64,000 nt of DNA from an uncultured Sphingomonas sp. (GTDB lineage Bacteria > Pseudomonadota > Alphaproteobacteria > Sphingomonadales > Sphingomonadaceae), in NCBI RefSeq assembly GCF_913774285.1, contig NZ_CAJYHX010000031.1, forward strand, positions 1 to 64,000. The letters run 5' to 3'. The position numbers and the translations under genes were made by a program. A model generated the notes under the pieces. The model made no database searches, had not been told where the DNA came from, and saw only the letters and a program-made list of their open reading frames with translations. This document shows, in pieces, positions 9,373-17,084 of this stretch. Positions within the stretch are counted from its first letter, which is position 1; every line of letters begins with the position of its first letter.

Positions 9373-11223
9373 ATGACGTACTTCAAGCTTTCCCTGTTCG
9401 CCACCGCCGCGCTCGCGCCGCTCTTGGCCCATGCCGATCCCGACGACGACCGTATCGTCGTCGTCGCCAGCGGCGTCGCCCAGCGCGCCGACACGGTCGG
9501 GCGGTCGATCACCACCATCGATCGCGACGAGATCGAGCAGCGCCAGACCGTCGCGCTGTCCGACCTGCTCGCCACCACGGCCGGCGTCACCGTCGTCCGC
9601 AATGGTGGGCTCGGCACCGCGACCGCGCTCAGCATCCGCGGCGCGCAGAGCGACCAGACGCTGGTGCTGATCGACGGCATCCGGGTAGGCGATCCCTCCG
9701 CGACCGGCGGCGCGTACAATTTCGCCAGCCTGCTCGCCGGCTCGGTCGAGCGCGTCGAGGTCCTGCGCGGACCCAACTCGGTGATTTGGGGCAGTCAGGC
9801 GATCGGCGGCGTGGTCAACGTCACCACGCTGCAAGGCGCGCAGGGGCTGCACGTGCGCGGCAATGCCGAGGGCGGGTCGTTCGGCACGTTCAACGGCAAC
9901 GCGGCGATCGCCGGCGGCAACGACCGCGTCACCGCCGGGCTGACCGCGGGCTATCTCACCACCGACGGCATCTCGGCGGCGGCGAACGGCAAGGAGGCCG
10001 ACGGCTATCGCCAGGTCGGCGCGACCGGCGATGTCGAGGTGCAGCTGGCTCCCGGCCTCGCGCTCGACCTGCGCGGCTATTTCGCCGACAGCAAGGTCGA
10101 TCTCGACGGTTATGCGCCCCCCACCTACGACTTCGGCGACACGAACGAATATGCGAAGACACAGGAGATTTACGGCTACGCCGGACTGAAGAACGAGGCG
10201 TTCGGCGGCAAGCTGCACAACCGATTGGGCTTCACCCTCTCCGACATCCACCGCGACGGCTATAACGACGATTCCTCGATCGCCTATCGCTACCGGGGCC
10301 GCGCTGAGCGCTACACCTATCAGGGCGACGCGACGCTGGCCGAGCAGCTGCGTCTGGTGTTCGGCGCCGAGCATGAGCAGAGCCGCATTCGCTATGACGA
10401 GGGCTTCGGCAGCGCCGGGCGCTATTCGGTGGGCATCACCAGCTTCTACGGCCAGGCGATCGTCACGCCGGTAGCACCGGTCACGCTGACCGGCGGCGTC
10501 CGCCACGACGATCACGATACCTTCGGCGGCCATTGGACCTGGAACGCCGACCTCGCGGTGCGCGCGACCGCCAGCACGGTGCTGCACGCGAGCTTTGGCG
10601 AGGGCTTCAAGGCGCCGACGCTCTACCAGCTCTACAGCGCCTATGGCGATCGCAGCCTCCGCCCCGAGACCGCCCGCAGCTACGAGGCCGGGGTGCGACA
10701 GACGCTGGCGGGCGGCAAGGTGGCACTGGGCGCCACCTGGTTCCACCGCGATGCGGACAACCAGATCGACTACAGTTTCGATACCTCGACCTATTACAAC
10801 CTGAACAGGACCCGCGCCGAGGGCGTGGAACTCGAGGCGCTGCTCCAGCCGGTCACCGCGCTGACAGTGCGGGCGAACGTCACCCATGTCTTCTCGGAAA
10901 ACCGCAGCGCCGGCTATCTCGGCAACGACCTGCCGCGCCGCCCGCGCGACACCGCCAATGTCTCGGCCGACTATCGCTTCCCCTTCGGCCTCGCGATCGG
11001 CGGCACGGTGACGATGGTGGGCGACAGCTTCAACGACGTCGGCAACCTGACCCCGATCGACGGCTATGCGCTGGCGAACGTGCGGGCGGAGATGCCGGTG
11101 ACGAAGCTGCTTTCGGTCTATGGCCGCGTCGATAATATCGGCGACGTGCGCTACCAGCAGATCACCGGCTACGGCACCTATGGCCGCGCTGCCTTTGGCG
11201 GCGTGCGGGTGCGCTTCCAGTGA
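9373..11223 (+). CDS. btuB: TonB-dependent vitamin B12 receptor
   Basis: An outer-membrane TonB-dependent receptor for cobalamins. The 616-residue protein has a signal peptide (about residues 1-20, ending LLAHA), a plug domain (about 30-150) with the motifs LSIRGAQSDQTLVLIDGIRV and VEVLRGPNSVIWGSQAIGGVVNV, and a 22-stranded barrel ending in the aromatic-rich RVRFQ. The B12 riboswitch upstream and the BtuF-like gene downstream make the B12 substrate assignment strong. The ATG at 9373 is preferred over an in-frame GTG nine bases upstream because it gives a clean signal peptide. The stop overlaps the next gene's GTG. Confidence 0.93.
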   Translation: MTYFKLSLFATAALAPLLAHADPDDDRIVVVASGVAQRADTVGRSITTIDRDEIEQRQTVALSDLLATTAGVTVVRNGGLGTATALSIRGAQSDQTLVLIDGIRVGDPSATGGAYNFASLLAGSVERVEVLRGPNSVIWGSQAIGGVVNVTTLQGAQGLHVRGNAEGGSFGTFNGNAAIAGGNDRVTAGLTAGYLTTDGISAAANGKEADGYRQVGATGDVEVQLAPGLALDLRGYFADSKVDLDGYAPPTYDFGDTNEYAKTQEIYGYAGLKNEAFGGKLHNRLGFTLSDIHRDGYNDDSSIAYRYRGRAERYTYQGDATLAEQLRLVFGAEHEQSRIRYDEGFGSAGRYSVGITSFYGQAIVTPVAPVTLTGGVRHDDHDTFGGHWTWNADLAVRATASTVLHASFGEGFKAPTLYQLYSAYGDRSLRPETARSYEAGVRQTLAGGKVALGATWFHRDADNQIDYSFDTSTYYNLNRTRAEGVELEALLQPVTALTVRANVTHVFSENRSAGYLGNDLPRRPRDTANVSADYRFPFGLAIGGTVTMVGDSFNDVGNLTPIDGYALANVRAEMPVTKLLSVYGRVDNIGDVRYQQITGYGTYGRAAFGGVRVRFQ

Positions 11224-12065
11224 GGTTCGGCGCCGCGCTGCTTGCCTGCCTTGGGCTCGCCTGCCTGGGGCTCGCGGGCTGCGCGGCGCCGCCTTCCGCC
11301 GGCGGCGGCGGGGGCATCGTCTCGATGAACCCCTGCGCCGACGCGACGCTGCTGGAACTGGTGCCGCCGTCGCGGATCGCTGCGATCAGCCATTACTCCC
11401 AGCGCGCCGACTCCACCTCGATCCCGCTCGAGATTGCCCGCCGCTTCCGCGGCAACAACGGCACGGCGGAGGAAGTGATCGGCCTCAAGCCCGATCTGGT
11501 GGTCGCGAGCAGCTTCACCCCGCCCTCGACCCGCGAGGCCTTTGCCCGTGCCGGGCTGAAGGTGCTCTATCTCGGCATCCCGCCCTCGATCGCCGACAGC
11601 AAGACGCAGGTGACCGAACTCGCTGCCGCGGTGGGCGCGCCGGCCAAGGGCGCTGCGCTCAACGCGCGGATCGACGCTGCCGTGGTCGCGACACGCTGGA
11701 GCGGCCCCAAGGCTCCCGCCCTACTCTGGATCGGCGGCAACCTCGTCACCGGCGGCGAGACGCTGCTCGACGATCTCATGACCACCGCCGGCTTCTCCAA
11801 CCAGGCCGCGCATTACGGCCTCACCCATACCGGCCACCTGCCGATGGAGCGGGTGATCGCCGATCCGCCCCGCGTGATGCTCGCCCCCGAGGGCGCGGGC
11901 CATGACAGCGATTCGCGCGCCGCGATCCTGCGCAAGCGCGCCATCGCCGAGACAGGCCTGAAGGTCACCCAGGCGCAGTTCTCGCGCGAATTAGTCAATT
12001 GCGGCGGCCCGGTGATCCCCGCCGCGCTTGCCCGCCTCGCCGAGATCCGCCGGGAGGTCCACTAA
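11220..12065 (+). CDS. BtuF-like cobalamin-binding periplasmic lipoprotein
   Basis: A periplasmic substrate-binding protein of the helical-backbone (BtuF/FhuD) class, predicted to hand cobalamin to an inner-membrane ABC transporter. The 281-residue protein has a signal sequence with lipobox LAGC (Cys at about residue 21), then the class-typical start IVSMNPCAD, the EEVIGLKPDLVVAS segment near residues 80-95, and two lobes joined by a long helix. Its GTG start overlaps the btuB stop (GTGA), showing translational coupling. No BtuC permease or BtuD ATPase gene follows, so the partners must be elsewhere. BtuF rather than an iron-siderophore protein is inferred from the riboswitch-btuB context. 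Confidence 0.85.
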   Translation: MRFGAALLACLGLACLGLAGCAAPPSAGGGGGIVSMNPCADATLLELVPPSRIAAISHYSQRADSTSIPLEIARRFRGNNGTAEEVIGLKPDLVVASSFTPPSTREAFARAGLKVLYLGIPPSIADSKTQVTELAAAVGAPAKGAALNARIDAAVVATRWSGPKAPALLWIGGNLVTGGETLLDDLMTTAGFSNQAAHYGLTHTGHLPMERVIADPPRVMLAPEGAGHDSDSRAAILRKRAIAETGLKVTQAQFSRELVNCGGPVIPAALARLAEIRREVH

Positions 12066-12071
12066 GCCGGC

Positions 12072-12521
<450 letters not shown>

Positions 12522-12912
12522 GCTTGCCAATCGGGACCATCCCGCAGTCGGAGGCAGGTAGCAACTAAAGGGGGGCCGGCGTTGCCGCCAGCCCCCCATG
12601 TCGCCGGCCGGTCGGGTGGTGCGCCGAAGCGCATCGCCTGGCCCGTCGGCGGCCTGCGGCAAGCGCCCCGGCAGGGGGACGCTCGCCGGATCGGTACGCG
12701 AACCGCCACCGGGAGGGGCGATCGTCGCGCACCTGCCGGGCCGCGCGGTTTCCGTGAGGCACGAGCGCCGACACCAGCTTGCAAGCTACTGATTTCGCTT
12801 CGGTTTCCCTCCGCGCCGCCAGCCTTCTTACAGGGTTGAGGGTCTCACTCGCGGCGAGTCGCACCAAGCGGCAACGCCTGTTGATACTGTGGATAACGGG
12901 GATAACCCGCGC
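12522..12912. other. 391-bp intergenic gap with a GC hairpin and a DnaA-box-like pair
   Basis: No credible gene is seen. At 12570-12597 there is a GC-rich imperfect hairpin (six G then six C at its ends) followed on the minus strand by TTT; with no gene behind it, its role is unclear. At 12888-12896 a perfect 9-mer TGTGGATAA (complement of the classical DnaA box) is followed one base later by a second, poorer copy (CGGGGATAA, 12897-12905). The rest shows no recognisable signal. Confidence 0.5.
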
Positions 12913-13383
12913 TCAGCCCCCCGGCGGCGCCCAGCCCGGCGCAGCGAGCTCGAACCCGGCAAAGTCGAACCCCGGCACCACCACGCAGCTCACCAGCCCC
13001 CAGCCGTGCGGCGCCTCGGTCGCCTGCCAGCGTCCCGCCGGCACGCGCGCTTGGGGCACCTGCCCGGCCAGCACGTCGCCGCCGAGTTGGACGCGTTCGA
13101 TCGCCCCATCCGCATCTTCGACCAGCAGCTCGAGCGGCGATCCGGCGTGCCAGAGCCACAATTCGTCGGCATCCACCCGATGCCAGTGCGAGCGCTGCCC
13201 CACCTCCAGCAGAAAAAGAATTCCCGTGCCCGGCGAGCGCGCTTCGCCCTCGGCAGGCGCCCGCCACGTCTCGCGGTACCAGCCGCCCTCGGGAGGCGCC
13301 GCCAGTTCCAGTCGCTCGATGATCGCCCGCGCCTCGTCCACCTGCCTGCCTCCTGCCTGAACGCGACGTAGTATTGGGTTCAT
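12913..13383 (-). CDS. cupin, DUF985 family
   Basis: A 156-residue single-domain cupin of the DUF985 family. Diagnostic segments are EGGWYRETW near residue 33, LEVGQRSHWHRVDADELWLWHAG at about residues 59-81 (metal-binding His positions of the cupin fold) and the C-terminal VSCVVVPGFDFAGFEL. Relatives have been tied to sugar-epimerase-like folds, but the substrate is unknown. The ATG at 13383 is used; a GTG at about residue 15 would also give an intact domain. It is divergent from the glycine-zipper gene, with a 58-bp gap that must hold both promoters. Confidence 0.87.
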   Translation of the reverse strand: MNPILRRVQAGGRQVDEARAIIERLELAAPPEGGWYRETWRAPAEGEARSPGTGILFLLEVGQRSHWHRVDADELWLWHAGSPLELLVEDADGAIERVQLGGDVLAGQVPQARVPAGRWQATEAPHGWGLVSCVVVPGFDFAGFELAAPGWAPPGG

Positions 13384-13441
13384 GCAACCGCAGTTAAACC
13401 CCGCACGTTCGCTTCATCAACAACAACTCGGGGAGTATCCC

Positions 13442-13828
13442 ATGCGTACCCTTCTGCTTTCGCTCAGCGCCGCCGCGCTCGCCATCCCCGCTGCGGTCGT
13501 GCTGCCCGCCACCCAGGCCGAGGCCAAGGTGTCGATCGGCCAGGACCGCTATTATCGCGACCATGACGACCGCCGCTATCGCGATGACCGCCGCTACCGC
13601 GACGACAACCGCCGCTATGCCTATCGCGAGTGGCGCGGCCGCGACGGCCGCCGCTATTGCCGCCGCCCTGACGGCACCACCGGCACCGTGGTCGGCGCCG
13701 TCGGCGGCGCGCTGCTCGGCCGCACCATCGATACCGATGGCGACCGCATGGCCGGCACCCTGCTCGGCGGCGTCGCCGGTGCGCTGGCGGGCCGCGCGAT
13801 CGAAAAGGGCGGCAGCAGCTGCCGCTGA
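13442..13828 (+). CDS. exported glycine-zipper 2TM protein (paralogue of the 20664 gene)
   Basis: A 128-residue protein with a signal peptide (about 1-28, ATQAEA cleavage region), a Tyr/Arg/Asp-rich repeat block (RDDRRYRDDRRYRDDNRRY) and a C-terminal glycine-zipper module with GAVGGALLGR and LLGGVAGALAGR, ending CR. Such proteins (17-kDa surface antigen-like) are envelope components of unknown precise function. GGGGAG 6 nt before the ATG supports the start. Its C-terminal half closely resembles that of the gene at 20664, including YCRR.DGTTG and the final CR. A 9-bp hairpin follows the stop codon. Confidence 0.83.
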   Translation: MRTLLLSLSAAALAIPAAVVLPATQAEAKVSIGQDRYYRDHDDRRYRDDRRYRDDNRRYAYREWRGRDGRRYCRRPDGTTGTVVGAVGGALLGRTIDTDGDRMAGTLLGGVAGALAGRAIEKGGSSCR

Positions 13829-13845
13829 TGCGCTGAAGCATTAAC

Positions 13846-13868
13846 CCCGGGGTGGTAGACACCCCGGG
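13846..13868 (+). terminator. perfect 9-bp hairpin after the glycine-zipper gene
   Basis: Arms CCCGGGGTG (13846-13854) and CACCCCGGG (13860-13868) flank a 5-nt loop. There is no T-tract, and the stem ends one base before the ATG of the glycosyltransferase gene. It may stabilise or end the upstream transcript, but it also overlaps the place where the next gene's ribosome-binding site should be, so translational control is possible. Confidence 0.45.
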
Positions 13869-13869
13869 C

Positions 13870-15048
13870 ATGCTTCGCGTCCTCGTCCTCTCCACCCTGT
13901 TCCCGGACGCCGCGCGCCCGAATTTCGGCATCTTCGTCGAGCGCCAGACCCAGGCGCTCGCGGCACGGGACGGGGTGGAGGTGCGAGTGGTCGCCCCGCG
14001 GGGGCTGCCGCCTTTCCCGCTCGATCGCCACCCGCGCTATGCCGCGCTGGCCGATCAGCCCGTGCGCGAGGATTGGAACGGCCTTACCGTCCACCGCCCG
14101 CGCTTCCTCAACCTGCCCGGCACTGGCGGCCGCTTCCACGCCGCAATGCTCGCCCGTGCGCTCCGCCCGATGCTGGCCGCGCTGCGCCGCAGCTTTCCCT
14201 TCGACGTGATCAACGCCGAGTTCTTCTTCCCGGACGGCCCCGCCGCGGTCGCGCTGGGCAAGGCGTTCGACGTGCCGGTCTCGATCAAGGCACGCGGCTC
14301 CGACATCCACCAATGGACCCGCCGCCCGACCATTGCCCGGCAGATTGTGCGCGCGGGCCAGTCAGCCGACGGCCTGCTCTCGGTCTCGCTGGCGCTGCGC
14401 GACGACATGATTGCGCTCGGCATGCCAGCCGAGCGGACCGACTGCATCGTCACCGGCGTCGACCTTGCCCGCTTCGCCCCGCGCGATCGCGCCACCGCCA
14501 AGCAGGCGCTGGGGATCGCCGGGCCGCTGGTCGCCTCGGTCGGCGCACTGATCCCGCTCAAGGGGCACGACCTGCTGATCGAGGCGGTCGCGAGCCTGCC
14601 CGGCGTCCACCTCGCCATTGCCGGACAGGGACCGGAGGCCGATCGCCTCAAGGCGCAAGTCGCTGCGCTAGGCTGCGGCGACCGCATCCGCCTGTGCGGC
14701 CCCCTGCCGCCGGACCGGATCGCGGAACTGCTCGCCGCCGCCGATGTGATGGCCCTCGCCTCCGCCTCCGAAGGCCTCGCCAATGCCTGGCTCGAGGCGC
14801 TGGCGAGCGGGACCCCGATCGTGATCCCGGATGTCGGTGGTGCGCGGCAGGTGGTAACGGCGCCCGAAGCCGGGCGCATCGTCGAGCGCACTCCCGCCGC
14901 GCTCGCTGCCGGCATCGCCGAGTTGCTCGCCGTGCCCCCTGACCCCGTGGATGTCCGCCATATCGCCGCCCCCTTCACCTGGGAGGCCAACAGCGAACGA
15001 TTGCATCACCACCTGGCCCGGCTCGTCGCCCGGCATGGCGGAACCTGA
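13870..15048 (+). CDS. GT4-family glycosyltransferase
   Basis: A 392-residue GT-B fold glycosyltransferase of family 4, which transfers sugars from nucleotide donors to lipids or growing polysaccharides in the cytoplasm. The N-terminal Rossmann domain opens VLVLSTLFPDAARPNFGIFVE; the C-terminal donor domain has SVGALIPLKGHDLLIEA, the IAGQGPEADRL strand and the acidic EGLANAWLEALASGTPIV motif (E-x7-E type). The start ATG at 13870 directly follows a hairpin; an upstream GTG at 13852 lies inside it and is less likely. No polysaccharide cluster surrounds it, so acceptor and donor are unknown. Confidence 0.88.
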   Translation: MLRVLVLSTLFPDAARPNFGIFVERQTQALAARDGVEVRVVAPRGLPPFPLDRHPRYAALADQPVREDWNGLTVHRPRFLNLPGTGGRFHAAMLARALRPMLAALRRSFPFDVINAEFFFPDGPAAVALGKAFDVPVSIKARGSDIHQWTRRPTIARQIVRAGQSADGLLSVSLALRDDMIALGMPAERTDCIVTGVDLARFAPRDRATAKQALGIAGPLVASVGALIPLKGHDLLIEAVASLPGVHLAIAGQGPEADRLKAQVAALGCGDRIRLCGPLPPDRIAELLAAADVMALASASEGLANAWLEALASGTPIVIPDVGGARQVVTAPEAGRIVERTPAALAAGIAELLAVPPDPVDVRHIAAPFTWEANSERLHHHLARLVARHGGT

Positions 15049-15096
15049 GCGTATCTGCAGGGGTTCGTAGCTGCCGGGGGGCCGAAGGAGGCCGTG

Positions 15097-15249
15097 ATGC
15101 AGAAGCCCAAGCCCTATCGATCGCCGCGTCGGCAACCCTCCCCGGCTGCGCTGCCGCCGCGCCGGCTGCGTCGCGCTGCCGCCGCGCCGGTCGACACCGA
15201 TTTCGACATCGTCTTTGAATTCGAAGCCGACAGCCCCACCCACCACTGA
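15097..15249 (+). CDS. 50-residue small protein with strong ribosome-binding site
   Basis: A short ORF begins at an ATG 5 nt after a perfect AGGAGG. It encodes a two-faced peptide: a basic Pro/Arg-rich first half (MQKPKPYRSPRRQPSP, then LPPRRLRRAAAAP) and an acidic, aromatic second half (VDTDFDIVFEFEADSPTHH). It lies 48 bp after the glycosyltransferase and 78 bp before the H1-like gene, all on the plus strand. I do not recognise a family. The Shine-Dalgarno strength and position argue that it is translated. Confidence 0.55.
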   Translation: MQKPKPYRSPRRQPSPAALPPRRLRRAAAAPVDTDFDIVFEFEADSPTHH

Positions 15250-15327
15250 GCGCGCCCGCCGCCGAACGTTGACAGCGCGAATCGCTTGGCGGAAGCTGGC
15301 CGCTTCACCCAGAGAGGGAGGTGCGGC

Positions 15328-15879
15328 ATGGCCGGCAAGAAAGACAAGAAGGCAAAGAAGGACGGCAAGAAGACCTCGTTCCTGCCCAAGGTGATCGACG
15401 GCATCAAGCTGCCCAAGGACGCCCGCCGCCAGCTCACCAACCTCGCGAAGCATCCGGTGATCGCCGATCTGCTCGCCTCCGGGCTGGTCGCGCTTGCCCA
15501 GCGGATCAAGGGCGACGGCGCGAAGGCGGAAGCCGCACCGGCGCCTGCGCCCGCACCCGAAGCCACACCCGCACCGGCCGTGACCGAAACTGCCGCACCG
15601 GCCGCCAAGCCGGCGGTGAAGCGGATCCGCAAGCCCGCCGCCACATCGGCCGAGCCGGCGAAGGATGCTCCCGCCACCAAGCCTGCGCCGGTCCGTCGCA
15701 CCCGCAAGCCCGCGACCGCCAAGCCTGCCGCTGCGGCCGAACCCGCCGCGGCACCCGCCGCCACGGAAGCCAAGCCCGCGAAGGTCGCCAAGGCACCGCC
15801 GCCGCGCCGCACGCGCAAAAAGGCCGACACCACCGCGAAGCCGCGCACCCGCCGAACGCCGCCCAAGACGGAGAGCTGA
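15328..15879 (+). CDS. Lys/Ala/Pro-rich histone H1-like protein
   Basis: A 183-residue, very basic protein. Residues 1-15 are a Lys-rich head (AGKKDKKAKKDGKK). Residues of about 16-65 look like a small folded helical domain (LPKVIDGIKLPKDARRQLTNLAKHP, then a hydrophobic LLASGLVALAQRI). The rest is a low-complexity Ala/Pro/Lys tail with spaced RRTRKP-type blocks, resembling bacterial H1-like or AlgP-like DNA-binding tails. A nucleoid or nucleic-acid role is inferred from composition only. AGAGGGAGG before the ATG at 15328 supports the start. It precedes the TMEM175-like gene by 44 bp. Confidence 0.7.
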   Translation: MAGKKDKKAKKDGKKTSFLPKVIDGIKLPKDARRQLTNLAKHPVIADLLASGLVALAQRIKGDGAKAEAAPAPAPAPEATPAPAVTETAAPAAKPAVKRIRKPAATSAEPAKDAPATKPAPVRRTRKPATAKPAAAAEPAAAPAATEAKPAKVAKAPPPRRTRKKADTTAKPRTRRTPPKTES

Positions 15880-15923
15880 TCGCCTGCTATCCTGACTGCC
15901 GGGGCAACCAGGGGGTACACGGC

Positions 15924-16559
15924 ATGCAGACCACGCACGCGCCCGAGACGCATGGGCCCGGCCATGCAATCGAACGGCTGATCTTCTTCTCGGACGCGGT
16001 GTTCGCGATCGCGATCACGCTGCTGATCATCGAGATTCACGTGCCGGAGATTCACCCGCCCCTCACGGACGCGGCGTTCCTGCAAGCGCTGGCACATCTG
16101 TGGGTGAAGTTCCTCAGCTTCTTCGTGTCGTTCTTTGTGATCGGCGCCTTCTGGGCCGCGCACCACCGCGCCTTCGATTGCGCGCGCCATTGGTCGCCCA
16201 GGCTGATCCTGCCCAATCTCTTCCTGCTCAGCACGGTGGCGGCGATGCCGTTCTTCACCGCCTTCTCGTCCGAATATTACGGGCACCGCGTGCCCTCGGC
16301 GCTCTACGCCTTCTGGATGATGCTGATCGCCGTCGCCAACATCTGGGTGCAGCGGCTGGCAACCTCGCCGCCGGTGGTCGGCGAGCGCGTGTCCAAGGCG
16401 CACTGCCGGGTGATCCGCCAGCGCGGGATCGCGACGCTGCTCGGCACCATGTCCGCCTTCGCGGTGGCGCTGGTGCTGCCCTTCGCCTCGCAGATGACGC
16501 TGGCGACCATCCCGTTGTGGCGGCTGCTGCTCCAGCGGATCGCGCCGCCCACGGCCTAG
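15924..16559 (+). CDS. TMEM175 / DUF1211 family membrane protein
   Basis: A 211-residue integral membrane protein of the TMEM175 (DUF1211) family, which in bacteria forms potassium-permeable channels without the canonical selectivity-filter sequence. The family's signature FFSDAVFAIAITLLIIEIHV occupies the first helix at about residues 21-40. Further hydrophobic helices follow, including FLSFFVSFFVIGAFWAAHHRAF with the conserved HHRAF, and helices near residues 95-140 and 165-200. The ATG at 15924 is the only one close before the signature helix. A bidirectional terminator follows the stop. Confidence 0.88.
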   Translation: MQTTHAPETHGPGHAIERLIFFSDAVFAIAITLLIIEIHVPEIHPPLTDAAFLQALAHLWVKFLSFFVSFFVIGAFWAAHHRAFDCARHWSPRLILPNLFLLSTVAAMPFFTAFSSEYYGHRVPSALYAFWMMLIAVANIWVQRLATSPPVVGERVSKAHCRVIRQRGIATLLGTMSAFAVALVLPFASQMTLATIPLWRLLLQRIAPPTA

Positions 16560-16570
16560 GTGGCAGATAC

Positions 16571-16604
16571 GAAACGGGCCCCGCCCTGCGGCGAGGCCCG
16601 TTTC
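16571..16604. terminator. bidirectional terminator between convergent genes
   Basis: Ten-base arms GAAACGGGCC and GGCCCGTTTC flank a 14-nt GC-rich loop, with TTTCCTTT on the plus side and AAAC on the complement. It lies between the TMEM175-like gene (plus) and the small exported protein gene (minus) and can serve both. Confidence 0.75.
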
Positions 16605-16622
16605 CTTTATCGGTCGCTGCGA

Positions 16623-16952
16623 TCAGCGGCGATGATTGTTGCGGTCGTGCTTCTCGTAGCGGATCTTTGCCGACAGCGCGTCATAGCGGCGGTCGAGATC
16701 GCGGCGCTCCTGCATGGTCAGGCCGGGGCGCGAGGCGCGGTAGCGCGCCTCCAGCCGCACCAGGCCGCGATATTCGTTGCGGATCTGCGTCGCCTCGCGC
16801 CGGCTGAGCGAACCCGAGCGGATGCCCTGGTTGATGCGCTGTTCGATGCGATCCTGGCGGGCGTTGATGTTCTGCCAGCCCGGCTGCGCCGATGCGGGAA
16901 CGGCGGCAGTGGCGACACCAAGGCCTGCGATCAGCAGCATGAACTTCTTCAT
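16623..16952 (-). CDS. small exported protein, unknown function
   Basis: A 109-residue protein with a signal peptide (MKKFMLLIAGLGVATAAVPASAQ, cleaved at about residue 22) and a highly charged, predicted all-helical mature part rich in Arg, Asp and Gln (INARQDRIEQRINQ, then SLSRREATQIRNEYRGL), ending NNHRR. The helical heptad-like pattern suggests a coiled coil. I do not recognise a named family. The start at 16952 is preceded by an AGGAGG-like sequence (GAGGAGGTTCCG), and the upstream in-frame extension has no signal-like features. Confidence 0.72.
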   Translation of the reverse strand: MKKFMLLIAGLGVATAAVPASAQPGWQNINARQDRIEQRINQGIRSGSLSRREATQIRNEYRGLVRLEARYRASRPGLTMQERRDLDRRYDALSAKIRYEKHDRNNHRR

Positions 16953-17084
16953 CGGAACCTCCTCAATTCGACTGGACCGCCCCTGCGGTCGAGAGCCGTT
17001 GTGGAACGCCGATGTCGCGATTTTGTCCCACCCCCTGCAGTTTTGCGTCACCAATTGTCGCAAGCCTGCGACCTTTGTTCAGGT

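Noticed and set aside
12600..12890. Short open frames in the iron permease-cupin gap
   Set aside because: Several overlapping frames of 60-100 codons exist on both strands, but none has a Shine-Dalgarno sequence or recognisable protein features; composition is that of random GC-rich sequence.
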